The notes beneath the pieces are model-generated. The model searched no databases, was not told the origin of the DNA, and saw only the letters and a program-made list of their open reading frames with translations. Below, one piece after another: positions 17,691-26,704 of a stretch of DNA of 64,000 bases. Each line of letters begins with the position of its first letter. The first letter of the stretch is position 1. The position numbers were made by a program, and so were the translations under genes. Source of the DNA: Alphaproteobacteria bacterium (GTDB lineage Bacteria; Pseudomonadota; Alphaproteobacteria; Micropepsales; Micropepsaceae); contig JAJPIX010000020.1 of assembly GCA_021324545.1 (NCBI GenBank), positions 44,205 to 108,204 of the forward strand, in the 5' to 3' direction.

Positions 17691-18293
17691 CTATTTTCGT
17701 TGCGCCAGTTCCGCCAGTTGCCGGCGCATCGCCTCGATTTCGCTTTTCAGCTCGTTGATCTCTTCGGTCTGGGGCTGCGCCGGCTTGGTCTGGGCGCCGT
17801 TGGTGGACTTGGCCTGTTCGCCTTCGCCGCCCTTGCCCGGGGCAAAGGGCGAAAACATTTTCATGGCGCGCTCGAACATGGCGAGGTTCTGGCGGGTGAG
17901 GTTCTCCAGCGCCTGCGTGCCCCCGCCGAAGGCTTCCGCGAGCCGGTTGCGCATGGCTTCCTGGTTCTTCGCAAAGCTTTCCATGCTCATGTCCAGATAG
18001 CCGGGCACGAAGGCCTGCATGGAGTCGCCGTAAAAACGGATCAGCCGGCGCAGGAACTGGATCGGAAGAAGGTTCTGTCCCTTGGCCTCTTCCTCGAAGA
18101 TGATCTGGGTCAGCACCTGCTTGGTGATGTCTTCGCCGGTCCGCGCATCATGCACCTCGAAGTCCACCCCGTCCTTGACCATCTGCGCCAGATGGTCGAG
18201 CGTGACATAGGACGAGGTCTCGGTGTTGTAGAGGCGCCGGTTCGCGTATTTCTTGATGACAACCGGTTCCGCTTTTGGGCGTTCTTCCGTCAC
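17691..18293 (-). CDS. phaR: Polyhydroxyalkanoate synthesis repressor PhaR
   Basis: About 200 residues. The N-terminal PHB/PHA accumulation regulator DNA-binding domain contains VIKKYANRRLYNTE and TSSYVTL; a second domain contains LPIQFLRRLIRFYG; the C terminus is charged and probably coiled-coil. PhaR binds DNA and PHA granules and represses phasin and related genes. The GTG at 18293 fits known PhaR N termini; a GTG at 18332 would add 13 residues. The gene is divergent from phaB, and the 250 bases between them hold AT-richer DNA (about 18440-18480) where operators could lie. Confidence 0.93.
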   Translation of the reverse strand: MTEERPKAEPVVIKKYANRRLYNTETSSYVTLDHLAQMVKDGVDFEVHDARTGEDITKQVLTQIIFEEEAKGQNLLPIQFLRRLIRFYGDSMQAFVPGYLDMSMESFAKNQEAMRNRLAEAFGGGTQALENLTRQNLAMFERAMKMFSPFAPGKGGEGEQAKSTNGAQTKPAQPQTEEINELKSEIEAMRRQLAELAQRK

Positions 18294-18541
18294 GATCGAC
18301 CGTTTTGTTAGACGTTTCCCCCACGCCGGCACCTCTTCGGGGGCGCCTGGAATGGGCTACACCTCACACCGCAAACGAAGCCCTGTCCAGCCTTGTCTTG
18401 CGGGTTTTCGCTGCGCTGCGCCACAGGGTTCTCCAGGCAAACTATTGTAGTTGAACTGAAAATTCCAACAGTTTACCCCTCCTCGCATTCGCGGCATTTT
18501 CATTATCCATAACAAGACAAGGCCTTGAAGGGAGCAAATGC

Positions 18542-19264
18542 ATGGCGCGGGTTGCGGTGGTTACGGGCGGAACGCGGGGCATCGGCGAAGCGATTTCCGT
18601 CGCGCTGAAGAATGCGGGCATCAAGGTGGCCGCCAATTATTGCGGCAATGACGACCGCGCCAGGGCCTTCAGCGAAAAGACGGGCATCCCCGTCTTCAAA
18701 TGGGATGTGTCCGATTTCGACCAGTGCGCGTCCGGCATCGCCGCGGTCACGGCCCAATTGGGGCCGGTGGACATCCTGGTGAACAACGCCGGCATCACCC
18801 GCGATGCCACCATGCGCAAGATGGCGCGCAAGGGCTGGGACGAAGTGCTCGACACCAATCTGGGCGGCTGCTTCAACATGGCCAAGGCGGTATGGGACGG
18901 CATGCTGGAACGCGGCTTCGGCCGCGTGGTGAACATCGGTTCGATCAACGGACAGGCCGGCCAGTACGGGCAGGTGAACTATGCCGCCGCCAAATCCGGC
19001 ATCCATGGCTTCACCAAGGCGCTGGCGCAGGAAGGCGCGGCCAAGGGCGTCACCGTCAATGCGATTGCGCCGGGCTATATTGATACCGACATGGTGGCGG
19101 CCGTTCCGCCAAACGTCCTGGAGAAAATCGTGGCGCGAATCCCGGTAGGCCGTCTGGGGCATGCCAGCGAAATCGCCCGCGGTGTGCTGTTCCTGGTGGC
19201 GGACGATGCAGGCTTCATCACCGGCTCGACGCTCTCCATCAACGGCGGCCAGCACATGTATTGA
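18542..19264 (+). CDS. phaB: Acetoacetyl-CoA reductase
   Basis: A 240-residue SDR enzyme that reduces acetoacetyl-CoA to (R)-3-hydroxybutyryl-CoA with NADPH, the second step of polyhydroxybutyrate synthesis. It has TGGTRGIG near the N terminus, NNAGITRD, the catalytic serine in GSINGQ and a YAAAK active site, plus the PhaB-like KWDVSDF and QYGQVNY segments. Neighbouring phaR supports the call over FabG. GGGAG at 18530 serves the ATG at 18542; an ATG four bases upstream is out of frame. ccmA starts six bases after the stop, so this gene may lead the ccm transcript. Confidence 0.92.
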   Translation: MARVAVVTGGTRGIGEAISVALKNAGIKVAANYCGNDDRARAFSEKTGIPVFKWDVSDFDQCASGIAAVTAQLGPVDILVNNAGITRDATMRKMARKGWDEVLDTNLGGCFNMAKAVWDGMLERGFGRVVNIGSINGQAGQYGQVNYAAAKSGIHGFTKALAQEGAAKGVTVNAIAPGYIDTDMVAAVPPNVLEKIVARIPVGRLGHASEIARGVLFLVADDAGFITGSTLSINGGQHMY

Positions 19265-19270
19265 GGCCCG

Positions 19271-19891
19271 GTGGCACTTTCTTCCATTCAGGCAGACGGA
19301 CTGACCTGCGTGCGCGGGGGGCGGATGGTGTTCCGTGGGCTCGGCTTCCGGCTGCGGGCGGGACAAGCGCTCACGGTCGAGGGGCCGAACGGTTCGGGCA
19401 AGACAAGCCTCCTGCGCGTGATCGCGGGGTTTCTGCGGCCGGAAGAAGGGGCAATCCGGCTGGAGATGAAAGACGGCCAACCGGTTGCCGCGCGCGAGGA
19501 GCGCAGCGCCTTTATCGGCTGGCTCGGCCATCAGGATGGCGTCAAGGCGCAGATGACGCCGCGCGAAATCCTTCGCTTCCATGCGCAGCTTTACGGGGTG
19601 CGGCAGCCCGATGTGGGGGCCGCGCTGAACCTTGTCGCATTGGCGCGGGTGGCCGATCTGCCGGTGCAATATCTGTCGGCCGGGCAGAAGAAAAGGCTGG
19701 CGCTCGCGCGTCTGAAACTTTCCGATCGTCCGCTCTGGCTTCTGGATGAGCCGCTTTCGGCGCTGGACGCTGCCGGGCGCGCGCTTGCCGCCGGGCTTGT
19801 GCGCGGCCACTGCGCAGAGGGCGGAATGGCGATCATCGCGACGCATGAACCGCTTGAGCTGGAGACCGAAAAGCTGTTGCTCGCCGCATGA
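19271..19891 (+). CDS. ccmA: Heme exporter ATP-binding protein CcmA
   Basis: A 206-residue ABC ATPase with Walker A GPNGSGKTS, a short-form signature LSAGQKKRLALARL and Walker B LWLLDEP. CcmA works with CcmB and CcmC in System I cytochrome c maturation, powering release of holo-CcmE at the inner membrane. The GTG start at 19271 lies directly after phaB. The last codons overlap ccmB by four bases. The length is normal for CcmA. Confidence 0.95.
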   Translation: MALSSIQADGLTCVRGGRMVFRGLGFRLRAGQALTVEGPNGSGKTSLLRVIAGFLRPEEGAIRLEMKDGQPVAAREERSAFIGWLGHQDGVKAQMTPREILRFHAQLYGVRQPDVGAALNLVALARVADLPVQYLSAGQKKRLALARLKLSDRPLWLLDEPLSALDAAGRALAAGLVRGHCAEGGMAIIATHEPLELETEKLLLAA

Positions 19892-20553
19892 ACGCCTTTT
19901 CCGCCATCCTCGTCCGTGACACGCGCCTCTTCTTCCGCGCTGGCGGCGGCGCATTTCTGGCGCTGGCGTTTTTTTCCAGCGTGGCGGTGCTTGTGCCCCT
20001 CGGCACCGGGCCGGATCTGGCGCTTCTTGGCCGCATTGCCGGCGGCGTGTTGTGGGTCGCGGCCGTGCTGGCTGCCCTGCTCGCGCTCGACCGCATGTTC
20101 CAGTCCGATTTTGATGACGGAAGCCTTGATCTCGTTGCTCTCGGCCCGCTGTCGCTCGAAGGCGTGGCGTTGGCGAAAATTGCAAGTCACTGGCTTGCCA
20201 CCGGCCTGCCGCTCACCATTGTTTCGCCGCTGCTTGCGCTGATGTTCAATCTGCCCGATCGGGCCTATCCTGCGCTGGTGGCTTCGCTCGCCATCGGAAC
20301 GCCCGCCGTCAGCGCGATTGGCGCAATCGGGGCGGGCCTCACGCTCTCCATCCGCCGGGGCAATCTGATCCTGCCGCTGATCGTGCTCCCGCTTCTTTCG
20401 CCCGCCGTGATTTTCGGGGCGGGCGGCGTTCTGGCCGCCATAGACCATGTGGCAAATGGCGCCTTGTGGTTCCTGGCCGCCTTTTCCCTCGTAGCGGTGC
20501 TATTGTCGCCGTTCGCGGCCGCCGCCGCAGTGCGGCTCAATCTTGCGGGCTGA
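19888..20553 (+). CDS. ccmB: Heme exporter membrane protein CcmB
   Basis: A 221-residue membrane protein with about six transmembrane helices. It opens with FSAILVRDTRLFFR, typical of CcmB, and has the family's LDRMFQSDFDDGSLD segment in the first cytoplasmic loop. It is the permease partner of CcmA. The ATG at 19888 overlaps the ccmA stop (ATGA), and ccmC follows two bases after its own stop. Confidence 0.95.
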   Translation: MNAFSAILVRDTRLFFRAGGGAFLALAFFSSVAVLVPLGTGPDLALLGRIAGGVLWVAAVLAALLALDRMFQSDFDDGSLDLVALGPLSLEGVALAKIASHWLATGLPLTIVSPLLALMFNLPDRAYPALVASLAIGTPAVSAIGAIGAGLTLSIRRGNLILPLIVLPLLSPAVIFGAGGVLAAIDHVANGALWFLAAFSLVAVLLSPFAAAAAVRLNLAG

Positions 20554-20555
20554 AG

Positions 20556-21278
20556 ATGCTCGAACTCGCCAACCCGAAGCGCTTCATGGAGTTCAGCTAC
20601 GACGTTCTGCCGTGGGTTGCCATTGGCGCGGCGGTGGCGCTGTGCCTTGGCCTATACCTGGCGTTGTTCGTCGTGCCGCCCGATTACCAGCAGGGCGATA
20701 CCGTGCGCATCATGTTCGTCCACGTGCCGGCCGCCTGGGCGGCGATGATGGTCTATGCGGCCATGGTGGTGGCCTCGGTCATCTCGCTCATCCACCGCCA
20801 TCCCCTGGCCGATGTCGCCGCCAGGACCGCGGCGCCGCTCGGAGCGCTCTTCACCGCTCTTGCACTTATCACGGGCTCGCTCTGGGGAAAGCCGATGTGG
20901 GGCACCTATTGGGTATGGGATGCGCGGCTCACATCGTTCTTCATCCTGCTTCTGCTTTATCTCGCCTACATCGCCCTGTGGAACGCCATCGAGGATGAAA
21001 CGCGCGCCGCCAGGGCCTGCGCGATTCTGGCAATCGTAGGCGCGGTCAATCTGCCGATCGTCGAATTCTCGGTGGACTGGTGGAACACGCTGCATCAGGG
21101 CGAAAGCATCTTCCGCGCGGGCGGCCCGCTGATCGCGCCCGTTTTTCTGTGGCCTCTTGCCATCATGTCGGTCGGCTATACGCTGCTGTTCGTCACGCTC
21201 TGGCTGTTGCGCATCCGCACCGAGATCATGCAGCGGCGCATCCGCACGCTGACGCTGTCGGGTGATGGCCATGGCTGA
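20556..21278 (+). CDS. ccmC: Heme handling protein CcmC
   Basis: A 240-residue six-helix membrane protein that presents heme to CcmE. The tryptophan-rich WWD-type motif appears as WGTYWVWDARLT, and the heme-ligand histidines expected in the first and third periplasmic loops are present (FVHVPAAWA and the histidine in WWNTLHQGE). The ATG at 20556 has GAAG upstream; the longer frame into ccmB is a shadow. It overlaps ccmD by eight bases. Confidence 0.96.
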   Translation: MLELANPKRFMEFSYDVLPWVAIGAAVALCLGLYLALFVVPPDYQQGDTVRIMFVHVPAAWAAMMVYAAMVVASVISLIHRHPLADVAARTAAPLGALFTALALITGSLWGKPMWGTYWVWDARLTSFFILLLLYLAYIALWNAIEDETRAARACAILAIVGAVNLPIVEFSVDWWNTLHQGESIFRAGGPLIAPVFLWPLAIMSVGYTLLFVTLWLLRIRTEIMQRRIRTLTLSGDGHG

Positions 21279-21432
21279 CTTCTGGGGCATGGGCGGATAT
21301 GCGGCCTATGTCTGGCCGGCCTATGGCCTCACCCTGGCCGGGCTGGTTGCGGCCGTTCTCGTCATTCTGGTGCGCTATGAGCGGGCCAAGCTGCGGCTCA
21401 AGCGCATGGTGGGAGACGAGGAAGGCCTGTGA
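21271..21432 (+). CDS. ccmD: Heme exporter protein CcmD
   Basis: A 53-residue protein too short for ordinary gene finders: an N terminus with GGYAAYVWPAYG, one transmembrane helix, then a basic ERAKLRLKRM tail. This matches CcmD, the small subunit that stabilises the CcmABC complex and helps release holo-CcmE. The ATG at 21271 lies inside the end of ccmC (eight-base overlap) and the TGA overlaps the GTG of ccmG, as expected in a tightly packed ccm operon. Confidence 0.92.
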   Translation: MADFWGMGGYAAYVWPAYGLTLAGLVAAVLVILVRYERAKLRLKRMVGDEEGL

Positions 21433-21968
21433 AACGCGCGCTCTACATCTTGCCGGTGGCATTCTTTGCGGCGCTTGCCTTTGTCCTGTTCAACAGCCTC
21501 AGAAGCCCCGCGCCCAACCAATTGCCTTCGGCGCTGATCGGCAAGCCTGCGCCGCGGGTATCGTTGCCCCCGCTCGACGCCCGGGCGCTGGCGTTTGCGC
21601 CCGAGGATCTTTCGAGCGGTCATGTCACGGTGCTGAATGTCTGGGCGTCGTGGTGCGTTCCCTGCAGGGAGGAAGCGCCGATGCTCGCGGCGCTGGCGCG
21701 CGATCCCGATGTGCGGCTTTACGGTCTTGTCTACAAGGACACGCCGGCCCGCGCACGGGCATTTCTGGCCGAAAGCGGCAACCCCTTCGCCCGGATCGAT
21801 CTGGATCGGGATGGGCGCGCCGGCATCGAGTGGGGCGTTTATGACGTGCCGGAAACCTTCGTGATCGATGGCCACGGCATCGTGCGTGCACGGCACTCGG
21901 GTCCGCTCACCGAGCAGGTCATGACCGAGGAGTTGCTTCCGGCCATCGCCGCGGCACGGCAGAGCTGA
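21429..21968 (+). CDS. ccmG: Thiol:disulfide interchange protein CcmG/DsbE
   Basis: A 179-residue membrane-anchored periplasmic thioredoxin: one N-terminal helix (about residues 4-22), a WASWCVPC active site with C76 and C79, and a VYDVPETFVIDG cis-proline region typical of CcmG. It reduces apocytochrome cysteines during heme attachment. The GTG start overlaps the ccmD stop. The remaining ccm genes (ccmE, ccmF, ccmH, ccmI) are not in this window and must lie elsewhere. Confidence 0.95.
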   Translation: MKRALYILPVAFFAALAFVLFNSLRSPAPNQLPSALIGKPAPRVSLPPLDARALAFAPEDLSSGHVTVLNVWASWCVPCREEAPMLAALARDPDVRLYGLVYKDTPARARAFLAESGNPFARIDLDRDGRAGIEWGVYDVPETFVIDGHGIVRARHSGPLTEQVMTEELLPAIAAARQS

Positions 21969-22009
21969 CCTTCAGGCTTTGGCAACGAATTTCTGGAACC
22001 TTGCCGGGC

Positions 22010-22255
22010 ATGCAGATCGGCGCGGCGAATCTTCTTGCGCTCCAGCAGGCGCAGGCAAAAGCACAGAAACCCGGGACCGACGCGTTCGCGACGGCGCTTG
22101 CCGCTGCGGATGGCAAATTCGAGCCGCTCTTCTCGGCAACCGGAAAGCCGGATGCCCCCTCAACTGCCACGCCGGCAGAACAGGATCAGCCGCCGGCAAA
22201 GCCCGCGCCCGCGCCTTTCCGGCCGCCGGGGTCCAGCCTCGATATCAGGGTCTGA
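22010..22255 (+). CDS. Small proline/alanine-rich hypothetical protein
   Basis: An 81-residue protein: a short helix MQIGAANLLALQQAQAKA, then a low-complexity region rich in proline, alanine and lysine that ends SLDIRV. It follows ccmG by 41 bases on the same strand. Third-position GC is high, as in real genes here. Neither a signal peptide nor a domain is visible. It overlaps the 3' end of the convergent marR-type gene by 11 bases. A TTG at 22001 would add three residues. Confidence 0.5.
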   Translation: MQIGAANLLALQQAQAKAQKPGTDAFATALAAADGKFEPLFSATGKPDAPSTATPAEQDQPPAKPAPAPFRPPGSSLDIRV

Positions 22256-22757
22256 CGCGCCGGTTCATCCGCCGCCGGAACTTGCCGGACTCGGTCCCCA
22301 GCATGCTTTCATGGGCCTGCGCGATCATCTCCAAGTATTTGAGAAAGCGCGCTCTTTCGCTGGGGGGCAGGGGCTCGAGCAACATTCTTTCCGCCCGGTC
22401 CGCCGCATTCCGCGCCAGGCGGAGTTCCTTGCGGCCGGCGTTGGTGAGCGACACCGCGTTGGTGCGGCCATCCTTCTCGGTGCGCTCGCGCGCAATCAGG
22501 CCCTTCTCGTGAAGCCGCCGGATGGTGTCGGCGACCGTTGACCGGTCGATGCCTGTCATCTCGACGAGCGCGGTCTGGTTGATGCCCTCGTTGTTCTCGA
22601 TGGCGACGAGCAACGTGAATTGCGGCTTGGTGAGATCGCGCACGCCGGCTTCGCGCATGAACAGGTCACCGTGGAATTGTTGAACGCGGCGAATGAGATG
22701 CGACGGCGTCGCGGCGAGTTCAAACTCCCCGTTCGCCATCCTGCTTCTCGACGTCAT
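22245..22757 (-). CDS. MarR family transcriptional regulator
   Basis: A 170-residue winged-helix regulator: an N-terminal dimerisation helix (PSHLIRRVQQFHGDLF), a recognition region INQTALVEMTGIDRSTVADTIRR (given here in two parts: INQTALVEMTGI and DRSTVADTIRRL), a wing with ERTEKDGRTNAVSLT and a C-terminal dimer helix. Such proteins usually repress genes linked to aromatic or antibiotic stress, and many bind a small ligand. No divergent gene is adjacent, so its target is not evident. The ATG at 22757 is the first in frame. Confidence 0.88.
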   Translation of the reverse strand: MTSRSRMANGEFELAATPSHLIRRVQQFHGDLFMREAGVRDLTKPQFTLLVAIENNEGINQTALVEMTGIDRSTVADTIRRLHEKGLIARERTEKDGRTNAVSLTNAGRKELRLARNAADRAERMLLEPLPPSERARFLKYLEMIAQAHESMLGTESGKFRRRMNRRVRP

Positions 22758-23006
22758 GAATGCACCCCTGCGTAACGAAAAATTTTGCCTGCCGGTTGTC
22801 CGGTTCTTCCCGCTCGAAGCTTACTGAACGCATGGACGGCTGGACGGATGTTTCTTGTCGTGACCTGTCCGCGAGAAAGAGATTAGACGCCGAAACATCC
22901 CGCGACAACAGCTTTGTCGGAAATTCGTCGCCGCATTGACAAACGGAATTTGCGTGTGCGGCAAAAACTCAACGCAACATATTGCGAACGCGCGAAGCTG
23001 CCGCAG

Positions 23007-23585
23007 TCAGCTCTTTTGCCCCGTGCCGGGAAGCTGATGTTTCAGAACGAAGGCCGATTGCGTCAGCGCAAACAGGAAGATGAGCGGGATGATGATCCAG
23101 ACCTTGAAGATCACCCATGAATCCGTTGAGAAATTTCGCCACACGATCTCGTTCAGGACGGCAAGCGCGAAGAAGAAAATTCCCCAGCGCCAGGTGAGTT
23201 GGCGCCAGCCATCGTCGGTGAGCTGGAATGCGTGGGCAAAGACATATTTGATGAAGAGCCGGTTGAACCCGAGCCCGCCCAGCAGAATTGCGCCGAACAG
23301 CGCATAGAGTACAGTCGGCTTCATCTTGATGAAGACGTCGTTCTTCAAATAAAGCGTGAGCCCGCCGAAAATGAGAACGAGAATGGCAGTAAAGACAGGC
23401 ATGGGCGAAACGCGCCGTTCGATTGCATAGCCGATGCCGAGCGCGGCAAGCACGGCCGCCATGAATATTCCGGTGGCGGCGAAAATGCCGAAGAACTCGT
23501 AAGTGGCGAAAAAAAGGACGAGCGGCCCCAGATCCAGCATCGAGCGCAAGGCCCGACCAAGGCGCGGGCGGGCCTTGCCGCTCAT
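23007..23585 (-). CDS. yciB: Inner membrane-spanning protein YciB (septation protein A family)
   Basis: A 192-residue membrane protein of the YciB/IspZ family, with an LGPLVLFFATYEFFGIFAAT opening, five to six hydrophobic segments and the conserved KPTVLYALFG and FFALAVLNEIVWR regions. In other bacteria it affects cell-envelope synthesis and septation. The ATG at 23585 overlaps the ftsY stop by four bases, making it the last gene of dapF-mtaB-ftsY-yciB. The C-terminal tail is short and basic. No gene is visible between its end and the MarR gene. Confidence 0.92.
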   Translation of the reverse strand: MSGKARPRLGRALRSMLDLGPLVLFFATYEFFGIFAATGIFMAAVLAALGIGYAIERRVSPMPVFTAILVLIFGGLTLYLKNDVFIKMKPTVLYALFGAILLGGLGFNRLFIKYVFAHAFQLTDDGWRQLTWRWGIFFFALAVLNEIVWRNFSTDSWVIFKVWIIIPLIFLFALTQSAFVLKHQLPGTGQKS

Positions 23586-24526
23586 GCGGCCCCCGTGAGC
23601 GCTCTTGCAAAGGCATGTGCATCGAATGGCTGCAGATCGGTGGCCTGCTCGCCCACGCCAATGAAATGGATGGGGAGCCGGAATTTGTCGGCCAGCGCCA
23701 CCAGGATGCCGCCTTTCGCCGTCCCGTCGAGTTTTGTCATCACCAGCCCCGTCAGCGGCACTGCCGCCTTGAACGCTTCCACCTGCGAAATGGCGTTCTG
23801 GCCTGATGTGGCGTCCAGCACAAGCAGAACCGCGTGGGGCGCGGATGGGTCGAGCTTCTTGAGCACCCGGGCGATTTTCTCCAGCTCCGCCATCAGCCCC
23901 GCCTTGTTCTGCAGGCGCCCGGCCGTGTCGATGATGAGGAGATCGGCGTCCTTCGCCCGGGCGCGCTCGAGCGCCGAAAAGGCAAGGCCCGCGGCATCCG
24001 CGCCCGGCGCCGAGGCCACGACATCGGCTCCGGCGCGCCCGCCCCACACCTGAAGCTGCTCGATGGCCGCGGCACGGAATGTATCGCCGGCCGCCAGAAC
24101 AACCTTGGCGCCCTCATCACGGAAGCGTTTGGCAATCTTGCCGATCGTCGTGGTCTTGCCCGTTCCGTTGACACCGGCGACCAGGATGACGAACGGCTTC
24201 TTGCCGCCATCCACCACCAGCGGCTTCGCCGCCGGCGCAAGCACTTTTTCGATTTCGCGGCACAGAAGCCGTCGCAGATCGAAATCGCTGATCATGGCGT
24301 CGTGACGGCCTTTGGCGATTTCGCCCGCGATCCGCGCCGCCTGCGCCGGCCCCAGATCGGCGCCGATCAGCGCGTCTTCAAGCTCTTCGATTGTGGCCGC
24401 GTCCAGCTTCTTGCCGGCGATGACCCCGATCAGCCCGTCGCTCAGGCCCGCCGTCGAACGCGATAAACCAGCCTTCAGCCGCTCGAAGAAAGTGGGCGGC
24501 GGCGGGGCTTCGCCAAAGGTCCTCAT
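23582..24526 (-). CDS. ftsY: Signal recognition particle receptor FtsY
   Basis: A 314-residue SRP GTPase receptor that docks Ffh-ribosome complexes at the inner membrane. It has an N-terminal four-helix N domain, then the G domain with GVNGTGKTTTIGK (G1), AAGDTFRAAAIEQL (DTFRAAA), IIDTAGR (G3), TKLDGTAKGG (G4) and the C-terminal GVGEQATDLQPF closing loop. The long acidic A domain of E. coli FtsY is missing, as in many alphaproteobacteria. It overlaps mtaB and yciB by four bases each. Confidence 0.97.
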   Translation of the reverse strand: MRTFGEAPPPPTFFERLKAGLSRSTAGLSDGLIGVIAGKKLDAATIEELEDALIGADLGPAQAARIAGEIAKGRHDAMISDFDLRRLLCREIEKVLAPAAKPLVVDGGKKPFVILVAGVNGTGKTTTIGKIAKRFRDEGAKVVLAAGDTFRAAAIEQLQVWGGRAGADVVASAPGADAAGLAFSALERARAKDADLLIIDTAGRLQNKAGLMAELEKIARVLKKLDPSAPHAVLLVLDATSGQNAISQVEAFKAAVPLTGLVMTKLDGTAKGGILVALADKFRLPIHFIGVGEQATDLQPFDAHAFARALTGAA

Positions 24527-25767
24527 GAAACGGCATCCGCCAAAAGCCGCTTGCCGTCATGACCGGTCACGCGAACCCGCACGAACGGTCCGCTTGCGGC
24601 TGCCGCCAGCGTGACAGGCGAAAAGCAGCGCGTGCGCGCGGATTGCGCATTCTCCATGAGCACGATCTGTTCGCTGCCCACTAGTTTTGCAAGATGGCCG
24701 CTGAGCGCGCGCGCGCCTTTTTCCCGCAGGCGCCTTGCGCGCGCCTTCACCACATCGCGCGCAACCTGCGGCATGCGGGCGGCCGGCGTTCCCTTGCGCG
24801 GGCTGAACGGAAAAACATGCAGGAAGCAGAGACCCGCATCGTCAACCAGGCCGAGGGTGTTTTCGAACATCGCATCGGTTTCGGTGGGAAAGCCCGCGAT
24901 CAGGTCGGCGCCGAACGCAGCCTCCGGCCGCAGGCGCCGCACGGTTTCGCAAAACCGGATCGTGTCCTTGCGCGAATGCCTGCGCTTCATGCGCTTGAGG
25001 ATCATGTCGTCGCCCGATTGTGCGGAAAGGTGAAAATGCGGCATCAGCCGCTCTTCGTCCGCAATCGCTCCCATCAGCTCGGCATCGGCTTCGATGGAAT
25101 CGATGGAAGACAGCCTGAGCTGTTTCAGCTCCGGCACCATCTTCAGGATCTTGCGCACCAGCGTGCCAAGCGCGGGTTGGCCTGGCAGGTCGGCGCCATA
25201 GGACGTGAGATCCACGCCGGTCAGCACGATTTCGGGATACCCCGCCTCCACCAGGCGCCGGGCCTCCGCCACCGCTTCGCCCATGCCCACGCTGCGCGAA
25301 TTTCCGCGCCCGTAAGGGATGATGCAGAAAGTGCAACGGTGGTCGCAGCCGTTTTGCACCTGGAGGAACGCGCGCGCCCGGCCCTCGAAGGAATCGACGA
25401 ACTGGGCCGCGGTTTCCCGCACCGACATGATGTCGTTCACGCGCACCCGCTCGTTGATGAAGCGCGAATAATTCTTCGCCTCCAGCTTCTCGGCGTTGCC
25501 CAGGATCGCATCCACTTCCGGCATGGCGGCGTAAGTGTCCGGCTCGGTTTGCGCGGCACATCCCGTGACCACGATGCGGGCGCCGGGCCTTTCGCGGCGC
25601 GCCTTGCGGATGGCCTGGCGGGACTGGCGCACGGCCTCCGCCGTCACCGCGCAGGTGTTGAAAACAACGGCGTCGTCGAGGCCCGCCTGCGTTGCGCGGG
25701 CGCGAATGGCCTCGCTCTCATAGGCGTTCAGCCGGCAGCCGAAGGTGACGATCTCAAGGCCGCTCAT
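24523..25767 (-). CDS. mtaB: tRNA t6A37 methylthiotransferase MtaB
   Basis: A 414-residue radical-SAM methylthiotransferase that turns t6A into ms2t6A at position 37 of ANN-decoding tRNAs. The N-terminal UPF0004 domain opens VTFGCRLNAYES, with its three cluster cysteines in GCRLN, NTCAV and GCAAQ. The radical-SAM cluster motif is CDHRCTFC, and a TRAM domain closes the protein. It shares four-base ATGA overlaps with dapF upstream and ftsY downstream, so translation is probably coupled. Confidence 0.95.
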   Translation of the reverse strand: MSGLEIVTFGCRLNAYESEAIRARATQAGLDDAVVFNTCAVTAEAVRQSRQAIRKARRERPGARIVVTGCAAQTEPDTYAAMPEVDAILGNAEKLEAKNYSRFINERVRVNDIMSVRETAAQFVDSFEGRARAFLQVQNGCDHRCTFCIIPYGRGNSRSVGMGEAVAEARRLVEAGYPEIVLTGVDLTSYGADLPGQPALGTLVRKILKMVPELKQLRLSSIDSIEADAELMGAIADEERLMPHFHLSAQSGDDMILKRMKRRHSRKDTIRFCETVRRLRPEAAFGADLIAGFPTETDAMFENTLGLVDDAGLCFLHVFPFSPRKGTPAARMPQVARDVVKARARRLREKGARALSGHLAKLVGSEQIVLMENAQSARTRCFSPVTLAAAASGPFVRVRVTGHDGKRLLADAVS

Positions 25768-26600
25768 GCCCGCTCCAGCCCCGAAAGGTCGATTTCGCCC
25801 TTGTAGGAAAGGCTCGCAGGCCCGCTCATCTCAATGTGGCCGTCGCTTGCGCGCCATTCGATGGTGAGCACGCCGCCATCGAGCCGCACCTCCACCTTGC
25901 GATCCACATGACCGCGCCGATGCGCGGCCACAGCTGCCGCGCAGGCGCCGGTGCCGCAGGCGCGCGTGATTCCGGTTCCGCGTTCCCACACCCGCATGCG
26001 CAGGTGCCCGCGATCCGTCACGCTGACAAATTCCACATTGGTGCGCGCGGGAAACAGCGGGTGCCGCTCAATCTTGGGGCCGAGCTCGGCCACCGGCGCC
26101 TGTTCGGCATCGTCCACAAACAGCACACAGTGCGGATTGCCGACCGAAAGGGCCGATGCCTCCAGAACGGTTCCCTCCACATCCAGCGCAAATGCTTTGG
26201 TATCCATGTCGCGCGAAAGCGGCACCGCGCGCCAGTCGAATTCGGGCGGCCCCATATCCACGCGCACGATCGCATCGCCCGCATCGCGCACAAGGATCGT
26301 GCCGTTTGCGACCGCAAGGCGGACTTCCGGCCTGTCCATCTCTTCCATGAGCAGCCGGCCCACGCAGCGGGCGGCATTGCCGCAATGCTCCACTTCGCCG
26401 CCATCGGCATTGAAAATGCGCATGAAGGCATCGGCGCCGTTCGCGCCGCGCTCGATCACAATCACCTGATCGCAACCCACACCCGTGCGCCGGTCGGCGA
26501 TGGCGCGCGCAAGTGCGGCATCGAGCGCAAGCGGCGCCTGCCGCGCGTCGAACACGGCAAAATCGTTGCCAAGTCCATGCATTTTCAGAAAGGCCGTCAT
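25764..26600 (-). CDS. dapF: Diaminopimelate epimerase
   Basis: A 278-residue enzyme that converts LL- to meso-diaminopimelate for lysine and peptidoglycan synthesis. It opens FLKMHGLGNDF, and has both catalytic cysteines: in EHCGNAARC and in RACGTGACAA. The protein has the usual two-lobed length. The ATG at 26600 gives the standard N terminus; the open frame extends upstream but without similarity. It is the first gene of the dapF-mtaB-ftsY-yciB operon and is divergent from the first S9 peptidase gene. Confidence 0.96.
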   Translation of the reverse strand: MTAFLKMHGLGNDFAVFDARQAPLALDAALARAIADRRTGVGCDQVIVIERGANGADAFMRIFNADGGEVEHCGNAARCVGRLLMEEMDRPEVRLAVANGTILVRDAGDAIVRVDMGPPEFDWRAVPLSRDMDTKAFALDVEGTVLEASALSVGNPHCVLFVDDAEQAPVAELGPKIERHPLFPARTNVEFVSVTDRGHLRMRVWERGTGITRACGTGACAAAVAAHRRGHVDRKVEVRLDGGVLTIEWRASDGHIEMSGPASLSYKGEIDLSGLERA

Positions 26601-26704
26601 GCCGGCGCCTATATAGGCGAGCATGCGCAAAGGGGCCAGTGGCGGTTGACTTTGCGTCTTTGGCTCTAAGAACATCACCGCCGGCGCCGGGGGAGAAGAA
26701 CAAG

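Noticed and set aside
22937..22970. TTGACA on the plus strand between the MarR and yciB genes as a promoter
   Set aside because: No -10 box lies at a proper distance and no plus-strand gene follows.
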